36,692 nt of DNA, taken from Candidatus Yanofskybacteria bacterium RIFCSPLOWO2_02_FULL_41_13 (GTDB lineage: Bacteria > Patescibacteriota > Minisyncoccia > 2-02-FULL-40-12 > GWA2-44-9). The notes below the pieces were generated by a model. That model searched no databases. It was not told the origin of the DNA and worked only from the letters and a program-made list of their open reading frames with translations. This document shows positions 8,396 to 17,192 of this stretch, piece by piece. Within the stretch, counting starts at the first letter, position 1; every line of letters begins with the position of its first letter. The position numbers and the translations under genes are program-made. The stretch spans positions 1-36,692 of the forward strand of contig MGKQ01000023.1 of NCBI GenBank assembly GCA_001795735.1, in the 5' to 3' direction.

Positions 8396-10003
8396 TTATC
8401 TTATCATATTTTTAAGCATTTGTTCGACCACTTGAGGGTTGGCCTTGCCCTTCGTCTCCCTCATCGCCATTCCGATTAAAAACTTAAGTGAGGCTTCCCT
8501 GCCGGCTTTAAAATCTTCTGCCGCCTTAGGGTTATCACTTATTATTTTCTCCACGGCTTTTTGTAGTTCTCTGGTATCGGATACCTGGCCGAGATCTTTT
8601 TCTTTCATGATTTGTTCCGGATGCAATCCGGTTTCAGCCATCTCTTTGAGTACGGCTTTTGCTCCGGTAGAAGAAAGTTCCTTATGAAATACCAGGACCA
8701 TTAACTCAGCGAGAGCTTCGGGCTCTATTCTGAATCCTTCTAGTTCGTTTATCTCCCCAGCCCAAGCGCTCATTAGCATCGGGAACTCTGTGATCATATA
8801 ATTTGCGGCTAGACTATGAAGTTTTTCAGTAACATGCTTCTCTACCGGCTCCTCTCCAACTCTACCCATTTTCTTGTGGTAGTCTCTAGCTGCCGCATCC
8901 AACTCGCTTGCAACATGCTCATAATAATCCCCTAGTTGTTTATTAACCGTCAATATTTCTATATCCCGGTCAGGCAAGTTATATCGTTTCTTGAATCTTT
9001 CCCTTCTTTGTTGAGGCAACTCTACCATTTCGGCTCTTATATCTTCAATAATAAACGGCTCACTCCTGTTTTGAATTTGGGACTTGTGATTTGAGATTTG
9101 AGATTTGGTGCTTACCACATAAAGCGGGGGTAGGTCAGGTTCCGGGAAATAACGGTAATCGTGAGCCTCTTCTTTTGAACGCTGGCTGAATGTCTGCTTC
9201 TTGTTCTCATTCCAGCCGCGAGTTTCTTGTTTTACCTTCTCTCCTGCTTCAAGAATTTCTTTTTGTCTGCTTATCTCATAGTCCACGGCATCAGCCGCAA
9301 ATTTAATAGAGTTAAGATTCTTGATTTCCACTTTTATCCCAAACTTGTTGCTTGTCTCTTGTTGTTCGTCTCTTAGAGATATATTAACCTCGACCCTCAT
9401 CTCTCCTTTTTCCATATTTGCTTCTGATATATTTAAATATTGCCACATAAGCTGAAGCTCTTCGGTAAATTTTCTGACCTCCCATCCTGTTTCAAAATCA
9501 GGCTCAGTTACAAGCTCCATTAGGGGCACTCCTGCTCTGTTATAATCTACTAGCGAATAGTCTTTGTCCGGCAGATGATATAATCTTCCCGCGTCCTCCT
9601 CGAGATGAATTCGAGTGACCCTAATTTTTTTGGTATTTGAATTTTGGTCATTGTCTGGGATTTGGGATTTGGGATTTGGGATTTCCAAAACTCCGTTCTG
9701 GCATAAGGGCTTTTGATATTGTGATATTTGGTATCCTTTGGGCAGGTCGGGGTAAAAGTAATTCTTCCTTTCAAAAAAAGTACCCTCGGCAATTTTGCAG
9801 TTCAAAGCCAGTCCGGCCATAATTACCTTTTTCACCGCCTCTTGGTTGATTACCGGGAGAGTACCGGGGTGGCCCATGCAGACAGGACAGATGTTAACAT
9901 TTGGATGCTTTTCATTCGGGTCATTCAAAGAATCACAGAACATTTTAGTTCTGGTCTTAAGCTCTGCGTGGATTTCTAGACCAATAACCGGTTTGTACTT
10001 CAT
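8396..10003 (-). CDS. gatB: Aspartyl/glutamyl-tRNA amidotransferase subunit B, with repeat-encoded insertions
   Basis: GatB is the kinase/tRNA-binding subunit of GatCAB, which converts Glu-tRNA(Gln) or Asp-tRNA(Asn) to the amidated form. The 535-residue protein starts with the signature VIGLEIHAELKTRTKMFC. It has KNYFYPDLPKGYQISQYQ near 84-101 and HLEEDAGR near 132-139. The helical tail and YqeY-like C-terminal domain end with KANPQVVEQMLKNM. It exceeds the usual 475-500 residues because two loops are filled by heptamer repeats at 9631-9687 and 9070-9112. gatA and gatC are not in this window. A 71-aa gene follows 6 nt downstream. Confidence 0.96.
   Translation of the reverse strand: MKYKPVIGLEIHAELKTRTKMFCDSLNDPNEKHPNVNICPVCMGHPGTLPVINQEAVKKVIMAGLALNCKIAEGTFFERKNYFYPDLPKGYQISQYQKPLCQNGVLEIPNPKSQIPDNDQNSNTKKIRVTRIHLEEDAGRLYHLPDKDYSLVDYNRAGVPLMELVTEPDFETGWEVRKFTEELQLMWQYLNISEANMEKGEMRVEVNISLRDEQQETSNKFGIKVEIKNLNSIKFAADAVDYEISRQKEILEAGEKVKQETRGWNENKKQTFSQRSKEEAHDYRYFPEPDLPPLYVVSTKSQISNHKSQIQNRSEPFIIEDIRAEMVELPQQRRERFKKRYNLPDRDIEILTVNKQLGDYYEHVASELDAAARDYHKKMGRVGEEPVEKHVTEKLHSLAANYMITEFPMLMSAWAGEINELEGFRIEPEALAELMVLVFHKELSSTGAKAVLKEMAETGLHPEQIMKEKDLGQVSDTRELQKAVEKIISDNPKAAEDFKAGREASLKFLIGMAMRETKGKANPQVVEQMLKNMIR
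9070..9112. repeat. Heptamer array (AGATTTG type) inside gatB
   Basis: Units such as TTTGGGA, TTGTGAT, TTGAGAT and TTGAGAT repeat every 7 bp. On the coding strand they encode KSQISNHKSQIQN between PPLYV and EPFIIEDI, two conserved GatB blocks. Confidence 0.75.
9631..9687. repeat. Heptamer array (GGGATTT) inside gatB
   Basis: Three to four perfect GGGATTT units plus degenerate ones encode NPKSQIPDNDQNSNTK. They lie between the conserved VLEI and IRVTRIHLEEDAG blocks. The same GGGATTT array occurs in ileS at 33521-33553. Confidence 0.8.
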
Positions 10004-10034
10004 AATTACTTAATTTAGCATTAATTCAGCCAAT

Positions 10035-10057
10035 AAAAAAGCCCGCACAATGCGGAC
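10035..10057 (-). terminator. Terminator of thyX
   Basis: The 7-bp stem GCCCGCA (10041-10047) with TGCGGAC (10051-10057), one G-T pair, is followed on the minus strand by a run of six T. It begins at the thyX stop codon. Confidence 0.85.
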
Positions 10058-10842
10058 TAAACCTTTCTGTTGTCAGTTTTATACCATGGTAGGCCGCCTA
10101 CAACTTCAATGGTATAATCAGCAAAAAGGTTAGGATAGTTTTTTACCATTATTTCGGCAACTTTTCCAAAAACCAACCTGATCTCTTCTTCTGCTCCAGG
10201 GTCAGTTCTCATCTCTATTGTATGCCGAATAGCTCGCATATTAGCGCTCCAGCCGATAGTAGTAGCTAAGCCGTCAGGAGCAATTCGTCTCATAGCCGAG
10301 GTAATAACTTTTTTCTCATGAAATGGTTTTCCCGGCTTATCAAGCTCCATTATTTTTGCCAGCCCTAGCTGAAGTTTTTCTAATTCCTTGAAAGTATTAC
10401 AGCAAATCTCCATGAATTCCTCATTTTCTCTAACTACTGTTGGTGCCCAAAAACCTAGATCATCCAATCGAACAAACCTTAGGCTTTCTTGGGATACAGC
10501 TGTTCCGGCTTTATGCCTGACTAGCTCATGAGTAAATACACGGCTTACATCTGCAAAAACAAAGTTAACAATAGTATGCTCGATAACTGAACCGTGTTTA
10601 ACTTTAATTATATTCTGCAGATAACCCTTATTATCCTCCCTTATTTTAGTTACATTCTTATTCAAGCCCGGTTGAAAACTTCTGTAGCAGAGACGACCCA
10701 TAATTTCAATTAACTTTTCTGAATCACTTGGGGCATTGCTAACCCAGTCTGGAACACCCAGATGAGTCAGGTAAGCAGCCAGCCCATCTTCATTAATCTT
10801 GGTTTCGCCGACAACAAAAACCTTAGGTTCGACTAATCTCAT
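10057..10842 (-). CDS. thyX: Flavin-dependent thymidylate synthase
   Basis: ThyX makes dTMP from dUMP with methylene-tetrahydrofolate, FAD and NADPH. The 261-residue protein has the ThyX signature RHKAGTAVSQESLR at 109-122; the usual third residue Arg is Lys here. It also has the upstream HGSVIEH motif near 83-89, and a substrate-binding block ending SANMRAIRHTIEMR. A GGAGA ribosome site precedes the ATG at 10842. It ends a minus-strand run after the deaminase and tmk genes, though each of tmk and thyX has its own terminator. Together they cover dCMP to dTDP. Confidence 0.95.
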   Translation of the reverse strand: MRLVEPKVFVVGETKINEDGLAAYLTHLGVPDWVSNAPSDSEKLIEIMGRLCYRSFQPGLNKNVTKIREDNKGYLQNIIKVKHGSVIEHTIVNFVFADVSRVFTHELVRHKAGTAVSQESLRFVRLDDLGFWAPTVVRENEEFMEICCNTFKELEKLQLGLAKIMELDKPGKPFHEKKVITSAMRRIAPDGLATTIGWSANMRAIRHTIEMRTDPGAEEEIRLVFGKVAEIMVKNYPNLFADYTIEVVGGLPWYKTDNRKV

Positions 10843-10948
10843 TTTCTTTCTCCTTTTAAAAGAACTTGTTCTGAAATATTAGCAGATAACTCTATTTTTG
10901 AAAAGAAGGAAGTTACCAGACTCATCTTTAAAACGACTGTAACAAGAA

Positions 10949-10969
10949 AAGCCGCCTTAAGGGCGGCTT
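10949..10969 (-). terminator. Terminator of tmk
   Basis: The 8-bp stem AAGCCGCC (10949-10956) pairs with GGCGGCTT (10962-10969). On the minus strand it is followed by TTTTCTTGTT. Confidence 0.85.
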
Positions 10970-10981
10970 GAAAAGTGTTAG

Positions 10982-11674
10982 TTATTTTAAATCTATGCCT
11001 AAAACTGGGTAAATATATTGCCTGGCATCAGCGAATATAGCTTTAGCTCCGTCTTCGCCTTCCGGCTCTGCATCAATGAGCTTGCAATTTGGATATAAAG
11101 CTGCGATCGCACGATAGTTGCTTGTAACTCTACGGGCTTTGAGTTCATTCTCGAAAGCATCTTTCTCTTTGCCAGATTTATTCATCCTTCTCATGGCAGT
11201 TTCCGGACTAACGTCATAAATAACAATAAGATCCGGCCATACCAGCGGTACATTTGCCTGATTAAACATATCCTCATGCATTGCCATTATTTTCTTAAAC
11301 TCTCCCAACGTATTACCTCCATAGACCAGAGTACTGTCGATCCCACGGTTGCAGATAATATGTGTTCCGGATTCAAGAGCCGGTATCACAATTTTTTGGT
11401 AATGCTCTATTCTGTCCTGAATAAATAACTTTTGAAATTCAAAATCAGAAAGATTTTCTCCAAGACGAAATTCGGGATCTCTACCGAAAAGAATATCATA
11501 TATTCTTTTGCCTATCGGGCCGCCGGTAGGCTCTTTTGGAAAAGGCCTCAAGACATTGGTCTTGGGATGATTTGCCTGTAAGGCAAGGTCCAGCCTGTGA
11601 GCTTGGGTATCTTTTCCTGAACCGTCGTAGCCGGCTAAAATAACAAATTTTCCTTTATACGGATTTTTTACCAT
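10982..11674 (-). CDS. tmk: Thymidylate kinase (dTMP kinase)
   Basis: This kinase phosphorylates dTMP to dTDP. The 230-residue protein has the P-loop GYDGSGKDT near 15-23. In place of the usual DR(Y/F)xxS motif it has CNRGIDSTLVYGG. The C-terminal half shows a lid-like basic stretch (MRRMNKSGKEKD). The ATG at 11674 follows a strong AAAGGAG ribosome site 6 nt upstream and a good sigma70-type promoter at 11714-11742. It sits between the deaminase gene and thyX. A deoxynucleoside monophosphate kinase with somewhat different specificity is possible, but the neighbours favour dTMP. Confidence 0.88.
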   Translation of the reverse strand: MVKNPYKGKFVILAGYDGSGKDTQAHRLDLALQANHPKTNVLRPFPKEPTGGPIGKRIYDILFGRDPEFRLGENLSDFEFQKLFIQDRIEHYQKIVIPALESGTHIICNRGIDSTLVYGGNTLGEFKKIMAMHEDMFNQANVPLVWPDLIVIYDVSPETAMRRMNKSGKEKDAFENELKARRVTSNYRAIAALYPNCKLIDAEPEGEDGAKAIFADARQYIYPVLGIDLK

Positions 11675-11713
11675 CCCAACCTCCTTTGTAAAAGAACAGT
11701 CTTGCGTTGAGAA

Positions 11714-11742
11714 ATTTTAGCGCAATAAACGAGAACGGGCAA
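11714..11742 (-). promoter_or_regulatory. tmk promoter
   Basis: On the minus strand TTGCCC (11737-11742), exactly 17 nt and TAAAAT (11714-11719) fit a sigma70 promoter. The start of tmk is 40 nt downstream. Confidence 0.65.
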
Positions 11743-11761
11743 GTTTATAATTGGTACATGC

Positions 11762-12181
11762 CTACAAATCTATTTTAGAAGTAAGTATATTGCCTCGGGA
11801 CAATATCTGCAGACCCTCATCTAGCCGATAATTTGAAAAATAGTAAACGCGGGAAGCGCCTGAGTTAACAATCATTTTTGCACACATCTTGCATGGAGAT
11901 TGGGTGATTAAAATTACCTTCTGGGCATCAACTATTGAGCATTTGATAAGGGCATTTGCCTCCGCATGAATACAGCCGCATTTTCCCGTTTCGTTAGAAT
12001 CGCATTTATTTTCGAAACCTTTGGCGTTGCCATTATAACCATACGAATAAACCCTCTGAAAATCATTGGAGGTAATAATGCATCCGACATTAAGCCGTTC
12101 GCAAGTACTCCTAGTAGATAAGAGGAGGGCAAACTTCATTAACACGCTTTCGATTGGTTCTCTTTCGCCAATTTTACTCAA
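11762..12181 (-). CDS. Deoxycytidylate/cytidine deaminase family protein
   Basis: The 139-residue zinc enzyme has HAE at 72-74 and PCKMC at 96-100, the zinc and proton-shuttle motifs of dCMP/CMP deaminases. RSTCERLNVGC near 24-34 is typical of the dCMP deaminase (ComEB) group. It would convert dCMP to dUMP, feeding the ThyX reaction encoded two genes downstream. The start is TTG at 12181, kept because the preceding helix matches the family. An ATG at codon 15 would cut that helix. No ribosome site is visible. It lacks a terminator of its own. Confidence 0.88.
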   Translation of the reverse strand: MSKIGEREPIESVLMKFALLLSTRSTCERLNVGCIITSNDFQRVYSYGYNGNAKGFENKCDSNETGKCGCIHAEANALIKCSIVDAQKVILITQSPCKMCAKMIVNSGASRVYYFSNYRLDEGLQILSRGNILTSKIDL

Positions 12182-12352
12182 GAGTATAACGATTGATTAT
12201 AAAATTAAGCATCCGCCGAAGCTTTCCTTGACCTTCCGTAGCTTTACGCGAGGGAGGTAGCATAGGCAGATTGCCTATTTCACTTCAATCTTCAAGAAGA
12301 TAACCATACCTTCAGTATAAAATAGGCTAGAAATGATAACGTACAATAACAC

Positions 12353-12380
12353 TTGCTTATCCTACAGAATGTGATACAAT
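12353..12380 (+). promoter_or_regulatory. Promoter of the Cys-rich small gene
   Basis: TTGCTT (12353-12358), a 16-nt spacer and TACAAT (12375-12380) with TGA just before the -10 form an extended -10 promoter. The ATG at 12412 follows 31 nt later. Confidence 0.65.
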
Positions 12381-12411
12381 ACGACCATGCCCTGAAAGGA
12401 GGGTAGTGTAC

Positions 12412-12618
12412 ATGAACAAGAAGTGTTGTTCTTTAGCGGAAAAGAAGGGTCCATTACCTGAAGCAGGTTCAGGTGTCGACAAAATTCGAATCGGCGGCAC
12501 CTCAGAGCAATTAAAACATGCGCTTGACGCTCATGATCTCGGCTCTGGTGTAGCTGACTGTGGCTGTGTAGTCATGGACTATCGATTCTGTCCATGCAAA
12601 AAGCACGGAGGCCAATAG
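12412..12618 (+). CDS. Small cysteine-rich protein, 68 aa, unknown function
   Basis: The 68-residue product carries CC near residues 5-6, then CGC near 50-52 and FCPCKKH near 58-64. That spacing could bind a metal such as zinc or an iron-sulfur cluster. I do not recognise the family. The ATG at 12412 has an almost ideal ribosome site, AAAGGAGGG, 8 nt upstream, plus an extended -10 promoter and a long terminal hairpin. These signals are stronger than in most neighbouring genes. It is the only plus-strand gene between 8.2 and 36.7 kb and less AT-rich than its surroundings, so recent acquisition is possible. Confidence 0.75.
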   Translation: MNKKCCSLAEKKGPLPEAGSGVDKIRIGGTSEQLKHALDAHDLGSGVADCGCVVMDYRFCPCKKHGGQ

Positions 12619-12670
12619 CCCGTGAAGGAGCTCGCACATTCCGTGCCGTTCCTCGCGGGCTCTTTCATTT
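12617..12670 (+). terminator. Long hairpin terminator after the Cys-rich gene
   Basis: AGCCCG (12617-12622) pairs with CGGGCT (12656-12661). Inside, AGGA pairs with TCCT and GCAC with GTGC, giving an extended interrupted stem. CTTTCATTTTCTT follows. The stem starts within the stop codon. Confidence 0.7.
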
Positions 12671-12690
12671 TCTTAGCCTATTTTTTAATG

Positions 12691-13110
12691 TTACTTAATT
12701 TCAATCCCCATGCTCCTTGCAGTACCTTCAACTATTTTAATAGCGGCATCAATATCATTGGCATTTAGATCACTCAACTTCTTCTGAGCAATTTCTTTGA
12801 CTTGAGCCTTAGTAACTTTGCCAACCTTGTTTTTATTAGGCACTCCGGATCCCTTCTCTACTCCAGCCGCGACACGCAACAGATAAGCTGCTGGAGACGT
12901 CCTAAGCTTAAAATCAAAAGTTCGGTCTTCATATATATTAATCTCCACCGGTATTACCTCGCCGACATTGTTCTTGGTCGCCTCATTAACCTGCTGCATA
13001 AACTGCTGAAGATTGATTCCCTGCGGACCCAAAGCCTGACCTATTTTAGAAGGTTCCAGCTGCCCGCCAGTTACCTGTATCTTCACTTGTGCCTTTATCT
13101 TTTTAGCCAT
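12691..13110 (-). CDS. rplK: 50S ribosomal protein L11
   Basis: L11 forms the GTPase-associated stalk base with 23S rRNA. The 139-residue protein is full length. The N-terminal GQALGPQGIN block (about 26-35) and the C-terminal rRNA-binding half (KVGKVTKAQVKEIAQKKLSD) match the family. It follows nusG at 141 bp. rplA (L1) normally follows rplK, but here the next gene is an unrelated convergent one. This agrees with reports that some Parcubacteria lack L1. Confidence 0.97.
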   Translation of the reverse strand: MAKKIKAQVKIQVTGGQLEPSKIGQALGPQGINLQQFMQQVNEATKNNVGEVIPVEINIYEDRTFDFKLRTSPAAYLLRVAAGVEKGSGVPNKNKVGKVTKAQVKEIAQKKLSDLNANDIDAAIKIVEGTARSMGIEIK

Positions 13111-13113
13111 ACA

Positions 13114-13245
13114 AAATAATTTTCAATTTCCATTTTCCAATTTTCATTGAATTAACATTGTTTCATTTATTCATTTCGGAAATGGTAAATGATTAAATGA
13201 TAAATTATTGGAAATTGATAAATGATAACTGGTAAATATGAATTA
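13114..13245. repeat. Inverted arrays of 7-bp-like units between nusG and rplK
   Basis: The left half repeats TTTCCAT/TTTTCAT-type units and the right half repeats AAATGGT/AAATGAT-type units. They meet at TTTCGGAAA near 13175-13183. The two halves are loosely complementary and fill almost the whole gap. No promoter box stands out from the repeats. Confidence 0.55.
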
Positions 13246-13251
13246 GACTTT

Positions 13252-13797
13252 TTATAATTTTTTAATCTGCAAAAAGTCCAGCTCAACTGGGGTTTCTCGG
13301 CCGAATATAGTCACCAATACCTTAACCCTTCCCCTCTCCATGTCAATCTCGGCTATCTTGCCGTCAAAATCCTTAAATGGGCCGTCTGTTATCTTAACCC
13401 TGTCACCAATCGCCACATCTATCTTGTATTTAGGCTCCTCAACTCCCATTCTCTTCATAAGTGCTTCCACTTCTCCTGCCGATAACGGAGTTGGTATCGT
13501 TCCGGCGCCGATAAATCCGGTAACGTTAGGAGTATTTCTGACGACATACCATGATGCATCATCAACGATCATCTCAACTAACACATAACCCGGATAAATT
13601 TTTTCCTCCATAATCTCTCTCTTCCCGCCTTTTATTTTAATCTTCTTTTCTTTCGGAACAAGAACGCTAAATATTTTGTCCTCAAAGCCAAGAGACTCAA
13701 CGCGCTGTTTGAGATTTCTTGTCACGGTATCTTCGTATCCGGAATATGTGTGGATAGCGTACCATTGACGCTCCCCCGTTGTGACCTGTTTTGGCAT
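13252..13797 (-). CDS. nusG: Transcription termination/antitermination factor NusG
   Basis: NusG binds RNA polymerase and couples it to Rho or the ribosome. The 181-residue protein has an NGN domain (QWYAIHTYSGYEDTVTRNLK near 11-30; YPGYVLVEM near 68-76). The C-terminal KOW domain contains GDRVKITDGPFKDFDGKI (about 132-149). It lies downstream of secE, as in most bacteria, but separated by 190 bp of structured sequence. The ATG at 13797 has no ribosome site. Confidence 0.97.
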   Translation of the reverse strand: MPKQVTTGERQWYAIHTYSGYEDTVTRNLKQRVESLGFEDKIFSVLVPKEKKIKIKGGKREIMEEKIYPGYVLVEMIVDDASWYVVRNTPNVTGFIGAGTIPTPLSAGEVEALMKRMGVEEPKYKIDVAIGDRVKITDGPFKDFDGKIAEIDMERGRVKVLVTIFGRETPVELDFLQIKKL

Positions 13798-13802
13798 GTT
13801 AC

Positions 13803-13958
13803 AACTTGTCCGCTTGTCGTGCCTGATAAGAATCTATAGGCCAACGACAAGCCTTTCGGGTTTGGTCAATTTCTTTGTTAAAAGATTCCGTTTCTGTCTC
13901 GCCATACTATTAGTATGGCTCACCAGATACTCATCTTTCGCCTCGAACTTGACCAAAC
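13803..13958. other. Structured non-coding region between secE and nusG
   Basis: CTTGTCGT (13811-13818) pairs with ACGACAAG (13845-13852). A perfect 10-bp pair, GTTTGGTCAA (13860-13869) with TTGACCAAAC (13949-13958), encloses the 7-bp hairpin GCCATAC-TATTA-GTATGGC (13901-13919). No gene is supported in this gap. It could be a structured leader, an RNA element or a decayed palindromic repeat. Confidence 0.6.
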
Positions 13959-13988
13959 AGACTACGTTCTAAATTTATAGACAACTGC

Positions 13989-14174
13989 TTATTTCAATAT
14001 AAATTTATTTATCACCCACTGAAATATCCAGTCCCAAACACCCAAAAATACAGCTATAACCAAGCTCATCCCTATAACAACGGCCGTGTACTGAATAAGC
14101 TGTTCCCTGGTTGGCCAAGCCACCTTAGACAGCTCCACCCTAACGTCTTTTAGAAAACTAAGAATTTTATCCAT
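13989..14174 (-). CDS. secE: Preprotein translocase subunit SecE
   Basis: SecE is the small essential subunit of the SecYEG channel. The 61-residue form has the conserved amphipathic helix (VRVELSKVAWPTREQL, about 10-25) and one membrane span near 28-55. The ATG at 14174 is preferred over an upstream GTG at 14213 because it gives the normal length of about 60 residues. It also lies 10 nt after a TATAAT box, so the mRNA may be leaderless. nusG and rplK follow. Confidence 0.92.
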   Translation of the reverse strand: MDKILSFLKDVRVELSKVAWPTREQLIQYTAVVIGMSLVIAVFLGVWDWIFQWVINKFILK

Positions 14175-14184
14175 AAGCACAATG

Positions 14185-14190
14185 ATTATA
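14185..14190 (-). promoter_or_regulatory. -10 box of a near-leaderless secE promoter
   Basis: A perfect TATAAT on the minus strand ends 10 nt before the secE ATG. The -35 region is weak (TGGATA at about 16 nt). No Shine-Dalgarno site is present. Confidence 0.45.
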
Positions 14191-14235
14191 AAATCACACT
14201 TTACCTTATCCACGTTCTTTTACGGCTATTTTAAA

Positions 14236-14249
14236 ACGCCCCTCGGCGT
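14236..14249 (-). terminator. Short hairpin terminator between gyrB and secE
   Basis: ACGCC (14236-14240) pairs with GGCGT (14245-14249), and TTTTAAAAT follows on the minus strand. It can end gyrB transcription before the secE promoter. Confidence 0.5.
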
Positions 14250-14289
14250 ATGTATGCATACTATCATACCCTGCCATAAATGCAAACAG

Positions 14290-14345
14290 AATCCGTAATC
14301 TTTAACTCTAAATTATATTTTGTATTTTGATTTTTACACTTTGAA
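14290..14345. repeat. Heptamer array downstream of gyrB
   Basis: On the minus strand degenerate NNNNNAA units (AGTGTAA, AAATCAA, AATACAA, AATATAA and others) repeat every 7 bp. The array begins 7 nt after the gyrB stop codon. Similar units occur at 19385-19443. Confidence 0.65.
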
Positions 14346-14351
14346 TTATTC

Positions 14352-16526
<2,175 letters not shown>

Positions 16527-16533
16527 CTAATAA

Positions 16534-16562
16534 ATTCTATCATTTTTGAGTCTTAGAATCAA
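16534..16562 (-). promoter_or_regulatory. gyrB promoter
   Basis: On the minus strand TTGATT (16557-16562), 17 nt, and TAGAAT (16534-16539) preceded by TGA lie 26 nt upstream of the gyrB ATG. Confidence 0.7.
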
Positions 16563-16579
16563 GTCCATTTTAGCAGTAA

Positions 16580-16602
16580 AAATGGCCCTATTTAGGCCAT
16601 TT
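16580..16602 (-). terminator. Hairpin before the gyrB promoter
   Basis: The 8-bp stem AAATGGCC (16580-16587) pairs with GGCCATTT (16595-16602). On the minus strand TTTTTACTG follows. It would block read-through from pheS and the repeat region into gyrB. Confidence 0.6.
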
Positions 16603-16631
16603 CTGAAGCTATCCACAGTCGCCATTCGCCC

Positions 16632-16849
16632 CTTTCCTCATCATTTTCTCAACCTGTGCTCCGGGATAGACAAACAATAGCTTTAAAACCTCCGGAAGCC
16701 TTCGGGAATTCCTTCACCTCGGTAAATTAGATGGTTCGACAAGCTCACCATAATTTACCGGATTCAGTCAGTTCCCGCTTTCCTATCAATTTTAAAGCTT
16801 TGTTTCTATATATCCCTCCCGCAACGGTTATCGAAAACGATACGGAAAG
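16632..16849. repeat. Dispersed folded element, copy 1 (218 bp)
   Basis: It begins CTTTCCTCATCATTTTC and ends AAAACGATACGGAAAG; the two ends are imperfect inverted repeats of about 30 bp. Inside, AGCTTTAAAA near 16678 pairs with TTTTAAAGCT near 16792, and CGGTAAATTA pairs with TAATTTACCG around 16720-16760. The first 25 and last 30 bp match copy 2 at 31727-31992 almost exactly. It contains no open frame. It could be a MITE-like element or a structured RNA. Confidence 0.75.
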
Positions 16850-16907
16850 AGGCTCATTCATTTTTAAGTTTTCAGGATATAAATAGTTGCGACTAGATAA
16901 AGAATAA

Positions 16908-17189
16908 GCTGATTACTCTTCTCCAATATATTCTCCTTCCACAGTCTAGGAGATAGCCGATAACTAAAAAGGATTTACTCAATAATTATAGGTCGAGCGC
17001 CGAGTCCGCCAGCTGGCGGACGAGGAGGCAAGTCCCGATTGCTTTGCAATCGAGGATCCTCGATTCATTTTATCTATAAAAGGAATCGGGACGAGGGTTA
17101 CCTGTGATTATTGATACGTAAATCTTTATTTAGTTAGAGGATATTGACGCAGACGAGGACTGGAGAGAGATTGGAGAAGAGTAATCAGC
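16908..17189. repeat. Long inverted-repeat element, 282 bp
   Basis: The outer 20 bp (16908-16927 and 17170-17189) are perfect inverted repeats beginning GCTGATTACTCTTCTCC. Further in, the arms stay complementary with gaps (TAACTAAA...GATTTAC...CAATAAT against the matching right arm) for about 100 bp. The centre holds a perfect palindrome, GTCCGCC-AGCT-GGCGGAC (17004-17021), and the palindromic unit at 17032-17092. No coding frame is supported. With copy 1 it fills the 684-bp gyrB-pheS gap. Confidence 0.75.
17032..17092. repeat. Palindromic unit, intergenic copy
   Basis: GTCCCGATT (17032-17040) pairs with AATCGGGAC (17084-17092). Inside, CGATTGC-TTT-GCAATCG forms a hairpin followed by AGGATCCTCGATTC. 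The left 30 bp are nearly identical to 36086-36118 inside ileS. Confidence 0.75.
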
Positions 17190-17192
17190 GAC

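Noticed and set aside
12182-12351. Possible tRNA or small RNA in the gap before the Cys-rich gene
   Set aside because: Only a short 7-bp hairpin (ATAGGCA/TGCCTAT, 12262-12278) is visible; no cloverleaf or T-run supports an RNA gene.
12802-13119. 105-aa plus-strand frame opposite rplK
   Set aside because: Antisense to a ribosomal protein gene with clear family match; no domain seen.
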